From Fomes fomentarius (taxonomy: Eukaryota > Basidiomycota > Agaricomycetes > Polyporales > Polyporaceae), in NCBI GenBank assembly GCA_022606135.1, contig JABYQN010000016.1, positions 1 to 64,000 of the forward strand: 64,000 nucleotides of DNA. The letters are read 5' to 3'. Below the pieces are notes generated by a model that was not told the DNA's origin, did not search any database, and worked only from the letters and a program-made list of their open reading frames with translations. A program made the position numbers and the translations under genes. Positions 1-10,189 of this stretch are shown in pieces. The stretch's first letter is position 1. Each line of letters starts with the position of its first letter.

Positions 1-193
1 CTTGTTTCTAGGAGTTGACAACCTCAGTCGATATCAATGGCGCCCACGGGTCACAGTGCAGCTGCTTGAGTGAACGGCGCGCAAACGTGCACTACGTCCG
101 TGATATTTGACATCAACAACGAGAGTCTCTATCCAGTCAAGAAAAAAAGGTACTGCCGGCCAACACAACCCAGATCGAGAAGAAGCAGAGTAT

Positions 194-1816
194 TCAAGCA
201 GAGGTCTGGCGGTCCCCCGTGCGCTCATGCGACTCGGTAGCCACGACAGATTTGCCCTTGCGAACGGGGAGAACGACTTCCTCCTTGCCAAACACACCCA
301 AGCCAGGGAAGTAGCCTGTATGCAGAACGTGCAAATCCGCAGTCAGCGACACACCACCGCCATCCGCCAGCAGCAAACACGTACGAGGGCTATGATAGTT
401 CCACACGATGCAGCCCTGCACGTAGTGCTCCAAGCCCTGGACATACTTCGCCACCTCCGCGTCAACTTCGTCTCCAAAGAGGGGTAGCTGCGTCTTGTAG
501 CCGAGGTATTCCTCGACCCGCGACCGCATCATGTCCGTACTGACGTCGATCGCCGTCTGGAGGTCGCAGTCACGCTCGACCATGACGCTCAAGACGAGAT
601 TTTGGTAGTCGCCGTCTGCTTGCTCTTTCTGCATAATAGTAGGCGCAAGGGACCACATTCCGATAGGATTATCAATACGGAACACGCTGAAGAAGTGATA
701 GCAAGGATACTCACGTCGAACGAACAAAGGTCCTGATGGCGCGATGCATGGTAAGATTGCGGAATGCGCCCGCCAATGAGTTACTCACATTCGCCCAGGC
801 AACCAAGTCGCCCAGCGCCTCGGTCATTTTCCGTAGCACCGGATCATCAAAGACATACTCGGGCAGCTTCGCGTCGGCCGAGTACTCCACCATAGCTGGG
901 AAACATTGTGAGGAGGTGACTAGAGAAACACGCGCTCGAGCGGAAGGTTGTTTACCTGAGAACGCCGCCCACGCATATGCGCGTCGGCGAAGTTCGATAT
1001 ACCGCCCGACCGAGGGTATCTCATCCGTCGAGCGGTTGGGAGCGTGATCGACGTGGGACGTGAGCCAATCATTCATGGCGCGCGTGAATCTCAAAACCGT
1101 TGATAGTATATTAGTGTGTATTTTATGTCTAATGATCTAGCAAGGACTTGCCTGTGATAGACCACGGCCGTCACGTTCGCCTTGATATGCTTTCTTATTC
1201 TGTGAGGATACAACAAGACGTGACTGTCAGCAACATTTTAGCATCCGGTATTCACGACTAGTACAGACATATCGAACATCACGGCGAAAGGAGCATCGCC
1301 CTCCGCCTTGACAGCAACACCGTCTGGGTTCTCCAGCAACTCCTTGTACCGCTCTGTAACGGGCAGAATCGCATCCGGGTCCGATTGCATCTCGCCCGTG
1401 CCATCATGTCGCCGAGCTAGGCGATATTACACGCAAGGAGTCAGCATTCTGCGAATCATGCAACACCATCAGCGCAGCCTAGGACTTACGCAGAAGACCC
1501 ATAAAATCCAAGCGAGGCAGATTTCAAGGCGAACAGCCTCGGCGTCGGAGAACGCCATGCCTGCGTAGAGCTCGAACTTGGCCGCCAGGTGCCGCTTTTT
1601 TGCCCCCTCTTCCACGTCCTGTCTGTCGTACGCACCGGCTGCTGTCAGCTACGTCATGGAAATATACGAGACTCACTTCTCAAATCAGGCGCGCATCTTA
1701 CTCGCGACCTCTGAAATGTGTGGGTTCTGTTTGAACTCCAGCGCAGTCCCGGTGATGACGGTGAGGTCCTTGAGACGGAAGTGCGAGGGGAAGGGGCGGA
1801 GGTGCTGGGTGCTCAT
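194..1816 (-). pseudogene. Decayed class I sesquiterpene synthase (TS1)
   Basis: Family role: ionisation and cyclisation of farnesyl diphosphate in the cytosol. Reading the minus strand from the ATG at 1816, the C-terminal half is clear: the NSE metal-binding motif NDLCSFDKE is assembled across an 18-nt microexon (715-732), followed by EQADGD, and the RY pair (SPRYF) is restored by splicing out an intron that starts GTACGTG. One intron (1090-1151) has a GC donor (CAG|GCAAGT). The N-terminal half is damaged. Codon 1685-1687 is TGA where the family has Trp before Phe-Glu. The Asp-rich motif expected after ILWVF cannot be read in any frame with ordinary splice sites; only RHDGTGEMQSDPD remains downstream, apparently frame-shifted. 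It is only a distant relative of the two intact synthases at 45 and 58 kb. A donor just upstream of the TGA could splice it out in frame, so a residual transcript is possible. I judge it a pseudogene. Confidence 0.65.
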
Positions 1817-2239
1817 CGTGAATTATGGATTGTAGATTGGGACGAGCTCTGTTCGGTTTCAGCAGGAGGGGAGTGGCGACGGAGTACCAGAGATTGAGTC
1901 TGAGAGCTCAGAAGCCTTCAACCGTGCAGCATTTATACTGCACTCCCCCCTCTAGTACCTCGTACTAAGCGCGCACAGACAGCAATTGTCGAATTTGGTA
2001 CGACGACTTCCTAGTGTGCTAACCACACCTCCCACGGCGTGCAGATGATTTTGAGAACCACCCAACCCGGTTTGTGCTTCGAAGAGAGATTGTGCCTGAA
2101 AGCACCGGGCCGATCATGCAGTTGGCTACACGATGACTCTGAAGGCACAGGTTACCAGGCACTGATACATAGCCTGTTCACTTCGCCTTGCAAATGGGAA
2201 GGGTCCAACGAGATCGAGAGACGGTGTTACCTTGAGTAG

Positions 2240-2460
2240 CACCGGCGAAATCGATAATCCCCTTCGGCTTCGCCGCACGCTCGGTAAAGTCGTCGATTGA
2301 AACGATGGAGCGACCGCGGGGAAGGACTGCGGAGATAGGGAGTCCGAGAATTGGGACGCATCTCTGCGAGCTAGTGGCTCCAATCCCTTCCGTGAGGATA
2401 CATCCATCTACTTATCGGCCGCTTGCCAACTTGATAACATCCTCGTAGACCGTGAACACA
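2240..2460 (-). other. Unassigned coding-like debris
   Basis: On the minus strand a stretch with coding character can be read (ILGLPISAVLPRG, then SIDDFTERAAKPKG), preceded by VFTVYEDVIKLASG with a stop between the two. I do not recognise the family. It lies between the HET fragment and the decayed terpene synthase, in a region full of gene remnants, and is probably also a remnant. Confidence 0.2.
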
Positions 2461-2689
2461 ATCCCGCCACTCAGCTACGGTGCATTCGAGCCAAGAGCCC
2501 ACGTCACGAGAGGACACACTGACAGCATATGCGCAAGAGACACGTACCACAATGACTAGACGAGCCGGGCGTGGTGTCGTCCCAGTCCAGAATGGCAAAA
2601 CAGCGTCCTCGGTCCGATAAGCGTAGTATGCTTGCCGTGCTTCGAGACTCTGCATCCGGGTCATTATAACACTACCCAAATAAGGTCAG

Positions 2690-2947
2690 CATCCCTCCCC
2701 GAGTCCGGATGCATTGCGGAGTTGCTGCTGTCGCCTATCGTGGTGTGGAATGTGACGAGGGCCGACCGCGGTACAGCGTCTGCATGTTGAAGTCGAAGAA
2801 TCCGAGCAGGCATGCCTCGTCTTCCTCGCGCGTGGTCTGCACGGTACCGGTCACCTGTCTGGCCTTGATAATGGCCCACGTTGCGCGATGCTGATTCATC
2901 CGTCCGCGGGGTGTCCAGAAGGGTGTTCTGCCCGTATAGTAGTACAC
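2690..2947 (-). pseudogene. HET-domain fragment
   Basis: The minus-strand reading contains TTREEDEACLLGFFDFNMQT followed by LYRG. This is the conserved end of the fungal HET (heterokaryon incompatibility) domain, seen intact at 53.5 kb in this window as TTRVEDEAYCLLGIFDINMP then TLYGEG. Immediately afterwards the frame breaks: the expected Arg-Ala-Phe-Arg-Arg-Leu-Gln continues only in another frame. The N-terminal part of the domain is not found upstream. It is a decayed fragment of an NLR-like or self/nonself recognition gene, not an active gene. Confidence 0.7.
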
Positions 2948-3174
2948 CGCCGGTTGCTTGTTTGACTAGTCCAGCATGGCATCATTTGTCGCCAAATAGC
3001 GTCCAGGACCCCGAGACGAAAGAAACAACTTGTGTGGCAATGAGCTCTCAGTGCAGCGTATAACTGTTGCGCTTTTCAAACCCCGCTGTGGCATATGGCG
3101 TAGGTTGTTAGTTAGCGCCTCATAAATTGTTATGGAACATCCTCTCAGTCTGACTGTAGTTACTATACACCATG

Positions 3175-4080
3175 TTCTATGCGATCACAACAAGGTATAT
3201 TGTTTCAAACTACTATAGATCAACGTTTCTACGTTCACTGACGAGCAGCGGGTTGAAATAAGGTCGACCGCGTACCCCGCCACATCCCAGACCTGCTCTC
3301 GCAAAATCGACATCTACGTCCTTTCCGGGTCCTCCGACCCCCGATCATGAGCTCTGGCGCGACAGCTCACAAACTAGCGACAGACCTCCGTCACCTCCGT
3401 CTTGCCAACTTGAACCTTAACAGTTCGTCTCAATTTGCCCTGGATGCTCAGACTTCTAGGACCACGGTTATCTAGGAAGATCAAGACTCAGTCAAGTTCA
3501 AATCAGCACAAATTGGGTTCTCCGGGTCTGCTTACAGCTTGAAAGCGCAATCTTAAATGCGTTCCGAGCTCATCTTCCGGCACCTGATAGTGCTGGGGCA
3601 GAACGCGTCTCCACAAATGGTTCGACTCGCGCACGCTCTACGACAGCGCTCGCCGCCGCCGTGGCATCACGCTCCGCATGGCGTTCCTCACGGCCGAATG
3701 CTCACCAAAGAATGATCATGGCGACCGTCAAGCGGGCGGGGACCGGCAGGAGGCGCGTGAGACGATCAGGGTGCGTCTTCCTCTTCTCCTTTCTTCACAG
3801 GGGGACCCACTCCGCCAGGAACTCGTGGGCCCGCTCTGAGCGCGCCCGATGAAGCGGTTGGGTTCGAGTAACGTGTCGAGCTGACTCTTGATCAGGTCGA
3901 ATGTGGAGTTCCTCATGCGCGAAATCAAGTCGGAGCCGGAGCTGCTTCGAGGCTTGACCTGGTGCGCTGCCCTTTGCGAGAGGGGCCTGTATGCCCTTCG
4001 TCGGTGCTTACGGCACGTTGTACTCGTAGAAGAGGGGCTGAACGGTAAAGTACAGGTACTGACTACATAGACGGAGAAAA
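3175..4080 (+). pseudogene. Rearranged partial copy of adenylosuccinate lyase gene
   Basis: Nucleotide similarity to the intact gene at 29.3-31.3 kb starts near 3175 (GCGATCACAACAAGGTAT, matching the exon-intron border near 30350). It covers the Thr-Ala-His-Lys-Leu-Ala stretch and the [11 protein letters not shown] region (near 3510-3560) and runs to the 3' end. Introns are still present, so this is a DNA-level copy, not a retrocopy. Many substitutions and indels destroy all frames, and a block matching about 30870-30960 is missing. The stretch from about 3800 to 3990 is inverted: it matches the reverse complement of the last exon (near 31095-31275). The 3' UTR and the start of repeat unit A follow in the same order as behind the intact gene. 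Confidence 0.85.
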
Positions 4081-5130
4081 CGCGAGAAAAGCAGAGCAGA
4101 GATGAATGAGAAAACGCATTTTGGTTTCCCCGCCCGCGCACCACCTCGGATGCGAGATAGCGTGCAGGCGGGTACTCATCCCGAGGACCACGAAAAGGTA
4201 TGCGCCAGGACCGGAGTCCCTCCCTCGGGAAAGGAAAGACCTACCTTCGCGGGCCCGCCCTATCCACCACCGCCACCACATCACCCAAGCCCGCCAACCT
4301 ACCCAAGCCTTGCTGTCTTGCTGTCTTGAAGTCTTGACACCTTGACGCACCAACCGCCGAATCTGCAAAGGTCAGCAATCACCCCATGAGAAGAGTAAAC
4401 GACCTACCTTTCCACGACCTCTGAAATCACACGTATTAGTATGCTGGTCGAGGAGATGGTCAGAGGATGACGTACCGTCGCGGAGAGGGCCGTTACCCCA
4501 CACCCGACCCAACCCAACCCAACAAACCCCCACTTCCTTGCGACCTATCAAGATGTCAATGCACCACACACGAAGCAAGGAGACGACCTACCTTCTCCGG
4601 ATCCGGAGCGGGGACAGTCCATGTGAGTACGCTGGACGTGGAGGATGGTGGGAGGGGACGTACCGTCTGATGGACACTTGAAGAGTCTTGATGGTGGAGG
4701 TGGGGAGGTGGGGAGAGCTCGGTCGGGGAGATGGTGGAAGGGGGACAAGACCGATGAGGGGGAGGTCAGCTCCCGACTCGCATTTTATACCCTCTGGATG
4801 GGTGTCAGCCTCTGGGCTCGATCTTCAGGGAGGCTGGCAAGTTCGTGTCCAAGACAATCTGGGCCCTTGCCCGCTCAGGTTTGCAGACACTGTTGGGCAT
4901 CCTGTTCGCCTGGTCAGTGACTTCTACGCGGTATGACAGGGACGGCATTCTCGACGTCTACGCTCTCAGAGGCGAAGAGAATGGGACGCGACGCGCGGAA
5001 CGTGACCGTGGTTTTCAGTATTGGTTGGCAGCCGCTCTCGCGTTCGAAATTGGACCTGAACGTCATGATGCTCGCGTTTCGTGTTCGGCGCGTCACCACT
5101 CCTCTCACTGGCGTTTGCACTTCAGCGAGA
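4080..5130 (-). repeat. Gene-like repeat unit A (type II promoter)
   Basis: Isolated member of the family that fills 31.5-44.1 kb. On the minus strand: TATA-like TATAAAA at 4783-4789, the inverted-repeat motif just upstream (about 4800-4840), first-exon region ending before a GTACGTCC donor (about 4660), the GTAGGTCGTTTACTC intron (about 4400), and the conserved 3' block shared by all units (4112-4240). The first exon has no ATG at the position where units E and I have one. It follows the lyase pseudogene exactly as unit B follows the intact lyase gene, so gene end and repeat moved together. Confidence 0.85.
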
Positions 5131-5292
5131 ACTCTCCGCTAGCTGCGTAAACACTCGAACGGGAGACGGGTACGAAGAGAGAACTTATCACGCAAGGGAT
5201 CGGCGAGGGACTGTAAGATCGTGTAGTACTCTCGCTCGGCGTGATACAAATACAATCAAAATCAACTTCTTCTTGCGCATTCCACGCTATCC

Positions 5293-5943
5293 TCATGCAA
5301 CCTCGACCTCCGCACCCTCAAAACTGACAACCAATTCAGCTGATCCTACCACCGTCTCCTTGCTCGCGGGCCTGGCCGCCATGGCACTCACTTCCAACTG
5401 CCACCCATCCTCCTCGGCGAAAAACCACGCCACCTCCCTGAGCGGACGTCTCTCTTTGACTTGCCCGTCGCTCCCCAACACTAGTTCGTACACCCACAGC
5501 TTCGTCCCGGGCTCGTCGCCAGGCTCCCTGCGCAGCTCGATCGTCACCCTCCCACCACTCGCGTCCGCGGGCTGCGTGACGCTCCAGTCGGACCATGTCT
5601 GTGTCGCGACGGTGCTGATGAAGACCTGGTTCAGGTAGAACTCGGCACCGGTCTTGAGCCAGCGATCGGATGGCTGATCGGGGTGCTTGAGATGCAGCAG
5701 GAGACCGGCATGGTCGTAGCGCGTCGTCCAGGGCGCGCTGAATGTGATCCGGGCGCGCTGGAACGACTTGAGAGGAACGGGCCGCGCGAGGAGCGGATGG
5801 GTCAGAGCGTTGAACCTGTAATCAGGTTCGATTAGAGCAGATGAGGATTCAATGAGCGAATCGATAGCGAACCTGTTTGTGCTGGGTGGCTCGCGCCAGA
5901 TGTCCGTGGAGGGAGGGGCGGCGATAGTGAACTTGTCTGACAT
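5293..5943 (-). CDS. DUF1349 (concanavalin A-like) protein
   Basis: Cytosolic protein of about 200 residues in the DUF1349 family, a lectin/glucanase-like jelly-roll fold; its biochemical role is not known and no catalytic residues can be assigned. The start is the ATG at 5943 (MSDKFTIAAPPSTDIWREPP); the frame is open further upstream but has no ATG. Family hallmarks are visible: RYDHAGLLLHL, WLKTGAEFYL, TWSDWSV and a REVAWFFAEEDGW strand near the end. A 57-nt GT-AG intron in frame (just upstream of FNALTHPLLARP) is likely: without it the protein has 216 residues and an unusual insert, with it 197 and a good family fit (STNRFNALTHP). Confidence 0.8.
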   Translation of the reverse strand: MSDKFTIAAPPSTDIWREPPSTNRFAIDSLIESSSALIEPDYRFNALTHPLLARPVPLKSFQRARITFSAPWTTRYDHAGLLLHLKHPDQPSDRWLKTGAEFYLNQVFISTVATQTWSDWSVTQPADASGGRVTIELRREPGDEPGTKLWVYELVLGSDGQVKERRPLREVAWFFAEEDGWQLEVSAMAARPASKETVVGSAELVVSFEGAEVEVA

Positions 5944-7345
5944 GGTAACGGTGTTGCGCACACGAGAGGTCGACGCGATGGCTTCTGGTCGCTGCAAAAA
6001 TTCGTACGATTTATACCTTCAGGACTGGAGAGGGCCAAGGTGTACGAACCTGAACAGCTGACAATCCGATTTGAATTGGTGGTGATGGTTCAACATGGTT
6101 TGAGTACGTGGAAGCTGCTCAGAACATACGTGACTCGCCGAGGGATGATAGTGATTGCGTGCTTAGTTCAAGATTCCGCTTCTGGCATTCCCTTGGTCAA
6201 AGGAGGCCGCTGTGTGAGTGGGACATCCGACAGGGAACGTAATGGTAGAAAATGGGAGGAACGAGGGGCACAATAAGTCTTATCCTTTGAACAGCGCTCC
6301 ATGAACGATCAGAAGAAAACAAAGTCGTGTGACAGGCTCGTTTGTTCCTTCTAGTTGGTATGTGGGATTCCACTTACGAAGATTCGCAGATGAGCTCGTG
6401 AGCGCTTGAGCCTCGAGCTTCGAGGGAGATGAGTGCAGCAGATGACGAAGTCCGAGGTTCTGCCGAGGTTCTGCCACTTTGGGTGGCGGTGCCTGGTGCC
6501 CATGATGTTGCAACAGCTTCAACAACGCTTGGCCATGAACCATAACGACATCGCTGCGTCCTTTGGTCCCTTTGCTCGAAACGTTCCACGTACTTAGGGC
6601 GGGAAACGTTAAGGTAGGTACCACTTGGTATCACGGGATGCCGATGACTCCTTGGACGGCGTCCCTCTGCACTCGCCACGTGCACAGTATAAGTAACAAG
6701 CGAATGCTGCGACTTCGAAACTTCGTACGTCGTCGAAGAGGCCTGTGTTATCCCTGTGTACACGACTCACAGCTGCAGGGATGTATGAAGGAACAGCGGA
6801 TCTCTTACACCTGAGTTCATGGCGATCATTCAACAGTGTACGATTCTCTAGGTCATCCGCAACACGAGAGCTCTCAATGGCTTGTTCCGATGCTCAGACC
6901 TCAATTGCCTTTCTCAAAGGACAAACGCCGGCGATGAACCAATGGCAGATTGCCGCGGAATTTTGCGGGTACCCCAAGCGGTACAGTCAGCGATCCAATC
7001 GAAAAGCGCCCGGCAAATACCATGTCAGCGATTGTGAGTCCTTGGTCGGCTAAAAATGGACATGTATTGAAGGACATTGACAGATTGAAGGATGCGTACG
7101 AGAACACGACATTCGCCGTGTACTCCAGACTATGTACGCGTGTTTCTGACCAACAGGTGTCGCTATGTGACGTTAATTGCACAATTTCTCCTCAAGGAGT
7201 CATACCCGAGCCTACGTTGCAGGTGCGGTATTAAACAGCCATCCACGCCATGGCAACTCTACAACCCGCTCACACCTTCGAAACCGCTTTTCCCCTTGCT
7301 TCATCATCCCCCCACGTCAACTTTTTTTTCTGCACGCACAAGACC
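5944..7345. other. Intergenic, no supported gene
   Basis: About 1.4 kb between a leftward and a rightward gene, so it should carry two promoters. Short open frames on both strands (for example around 6280-6760 minus) lack recognisable domains and splice continuity. A pyrimidine-rich stretch with TTTTTTTTC at 7321-7330 precedes the start at 7346. Confidence 0.5.
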
Positions 7346-7864
7346 ATGCGTGGCTCCGCCTTCCTTCTAATCCCTGCTCTCCTCTTCCTCTCCAACGGTG
7401 CCCTTGCAGACGAGCTTGTTGCTGCAAAGTCGCTCAAGAAAGGCACCCCACTTACCCTATCACGTCGTCAGGCAACAAACGGTGACGACAACGACGGCTG
7501 CCCCAGCGGCTGGGCGGAGTGCTCTCTTACGACGTGCTACCCGCTCGATGGCTCCCAGTGCTGCTTAGGTGTGTTCGCCTTACTGTCAACTCTCTACCTA
7601 CGATGGGCTGACATGTGCTTTGGCCCTCTAGACGGCAACTACTGTGACGCTGGGTAGGTCGCCACTGGTTTTCTGATTGAATCCGAGTATGGCGGCACTC
7701 TCGCTCACATGCTGTTCTGGGATGCTAGATATGTATGCGTATTTGACCTCACTGGCGAGATCAAATGCCGCCAAAGGCTGAGCGGTGCCGGTCTAACAGC
7801 AGGCCCCGCAGGAGGTGCCGCGCTCGCTGGACTCCTGGGTGTCGCGATGGCATACATGGGTTAG
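7346..7864 (+). CDS. Small Cys-rich secreted protein, paralog 1
   Basis: Three exons (7346-7568, 7632-7653, 7729-7864) give 126 residues. The start was chosen at 7346 because it begins a clean signal peptide (MRGSAFLLIPALLFL...GALA); an upstream in-frame ATG would bury it. The mature part contains DGCPSGWAECSLTTCYPLDG, then CC, a Tyr-Cys element in the 22-nt exon and a last pair of Cys, ending in a hydrophobic Gly/Ala-rich tail (LAGLLGVAMAYMG) that could be a GPI-attachment signal. The core is shared with the gene at 9310, which is longer. Exported and probably cell-surface bound. The function is unknown; I do not recognise a named family. Confidence 0.75.
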
Positions 7865-9309
7865 TCCTCATGGAGCCATCTCAACTGTGGTGACCATGAT
7901 AGGATACGGTTTTTCCGCTCTTGTTATTAACAAGGACAAGTCTGTGGCTGGGTGACATGATGTCCAACGGGCAGACCTCCTACCGAATTTACTGTGTGAG
8001 CTTTCTTTAGTCCCATGGGATGTCCCGTCCTCCGAGTCGAGCAGGCTCTGGCAGCCCTCTTCTTGGAAAGACTGCAACGTGCGAGACCTTGAGGTGAAAG
8101 TTGCCAGTACGACTACTCCTTCACATATCCTGTGGTCAACCGATCTGCCGTCCCTCCATGCGTTTTCCACGCATCCGTGAACCACGGAAGGTGTGCCAAT
8201 TCTCCTAGACTCGGACGATTGAAGGGCAATATGATCACATGGCAGGCGAGCGTTCAGCAACATGTACTTCATGCACTCCTCCGGGGCGCCGGCTTACGGA
8301 TCTGCCATAATAGTGATGCGCCAGTCCAGTTCGCTGATTGTGGTTTGAAAGAACTCTATCAGCGAGAGTGACGTTAGATGGTTGTGCGTCGATTCATAGC
8401 GCCCGCCTAGTACCCTTATCCGTCCTTGACTACGAACCACTACATCTCCTCTCGTGTGCAAGGTACCTAACTTGCAGCCACTCGGCGCGGTCTCTCTATG
8501 TAAGTTGAGTCAGCAGACCAGGGCACAAGGAGCTCATGCTGACGCTTGTACATACCCCGGAAAACGCGGAGGATCGCTAAAGCATTGGCTTGGCAATTAA
8601 TTTGAGGTGGATTAATGAACTCGAGCGCACCCGAATGACCAGCGCGCTTGGGTCAAGTTCTAAGTAATGCCCTCCATCCGGTCGTTGACGTGGAGGCGCA
8701 TCAGTGTTATTGAACAAACGGCTTCCATTGACTTCGATTGTCCCCAGTGTTCATCGCGCCAAGCCCCTCATAGGCTCGCGATCCAAAACCAGTGCTAGCC
8801 TCTGCCCTTTTTGTATATATGTCAGAGAACAAGACCGGCTCGTGAGTGACTGCCTACAAGTGCGATCTGCTATCGATGACAATCCAATAACGCAGATACA
8901 TTGGGGTTTGCACAGCCGTGCCTCATAATTCGAGTCATCCTCAAACTCGCGTCCGACTCCCGAGACCTGCCAGGCTGCAATGCGCGTTGCCGATCTTATT
9001 TGCAACGACGACTGGACGGCGTGCTGTCAACTGTCAGGTGTGGCGAGCCTCGTGTGGGTCTACGTGACAGCTCGTTGCAGGGCGCATCTGCAATCTATAC
9101 AGCCCATCCGCATTACAGTGAACGTTCGAAGCTTGGAATCCAAACAAAAGGTCTTGGGGAAACGTTTCGAGGCTTTCCGCGAGGTATAAAACACTCGTCT
9201 TGCTCGCTCTCATTTACCCCCTCTAGAGGTCGTACCTTCGCGCACCCGTCTGACCATTCCGCCCTTTTCCCCTTTGTATCCTCGGATCCGTTTCTGTGCC
9301 ATCTCCACG
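7865..9309. other. Intergenic, no supported gene
   Basis: Spacer of 1.4 kb between the two paralogous secreted-protein genes. The open frames found here on both strands have no domain, no signal peptide and no intron structure. The promoter of the second paralog must lie in the last few hundred bases; a GAGGTATAAAAC element at 9181-9192 is a plausible TATA box, about 120 bp upstream of the ATG. Confidence 0.5.
9181..9192 (+). promoter_or_regulatory. TATA box of secreted-protein paralog 2
   Basis: GAGGTATAAAAC lies about 120 bp upstream of the ATG at 9310, followed by a pyrimidine-rich leader typical of strongly expressed fungal genes. Confidence 0.5.
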
Positions 9310-10139
9310 ATGTTCAACCCGTCCATCTACGCCGCCTTTGTCGCCTTCTTCCTCGGCTCTGCCGCTCTCCTCTCGGCCGAGGCAGCATCACCACCCAGCG
9401 ACATCCTCGATGCGGCACAACTGTATCTCAAGCCAGGCAACTCGGGCTGGGATGACGTCCCTATCCTGAACAACACCTACGACCGTTCTCGCACCGGCAC
9501 CGAGGACGGCTGCCCTGTCGGCTGGGGAGAGTGTTCGTACTACACTTGCTACCCTCTCGACGGATCAAAGTGCTGCTCAGGTATGCCCTTGGAGCCAACC
9601 CATCGTCCTGCCGTCAGGACCATCTGACTGACTCGCAATCCGCACTGTGCACTGTCCAGATGGGAAGTTCTGCCGTCCCGGCTACTATTGCGACGCCGAA
9701 GCGTGCTGTCGGGAGGGAAGGATCTGCGGAGGTGTCGCGCCCCCGCCATCCACCATTCGCTACACCACGACGACCACGCAGAGGTTCACCACGGCGTCCA
9801 CCGCCACTGAGACGACGAGCGTCGGTTTCTCGCTCCCTACTCAGTCGACCGAGTTCGGGACGGTGACGATCCCGACTGTGGGGAACCCCACGGGCACTGC
9901 CCGGAGCCCTACTAGCACGCTCGTGGAGAACGACAGCACGGGGGTGGAACCCACCTCGGAACCGCTTGGGAGCAACACTGAAGGCGATTTGAACGGTGCT
10001 GTCCCTGCTGCTGCCCGAAATGTCGTGACGAGCGTGTTCGTGGCAGTGGCTGTTGCTTTGGCGATGTCGATGGGTGCGTGCGGCTCCAGCAGTCCAGCTT
10101 GTTGGTCTTACAGCGTACTGACTATGTTCTGTAGCGTGA
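9310..10139 (+). CDS. Cys-rich secreted protein with Ser/Thr tail, paralog 2
   Basis: Exons 9310-9580, 9660-10073 and 10135-10139 give 229 residues; without the last short intron the frame runs to 10189. The signal peptide is residues 1 to about 25 (FVAFFLGSAALLSAEA). The core DGCPVGWGECSYYTCYPLDG plus Cys-Cys matches the gene at 7346, and here it continues DGKFCRPGYYCDAEACCREG, a compact disulfide-rich module of about 45 residues. Then comes a Thr/Ser/Pro-rich linker, probably O-glycosylated, and a C-terminal hydrophobic segment (VTSVFVAVAVALAMSM), so GPI anchoring at the cell surface is likely. The third exon codes only the last residue and the stop, and is my inference from the donor at 10074 and the matching end of paralog 1. 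Function unknown. Confidence 0.75.
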
Positions 10140-10189
10140 TCTTAGTGATCTTAACGATAGGAAGGGTACCTCCTCGCGATACCCTCTAA

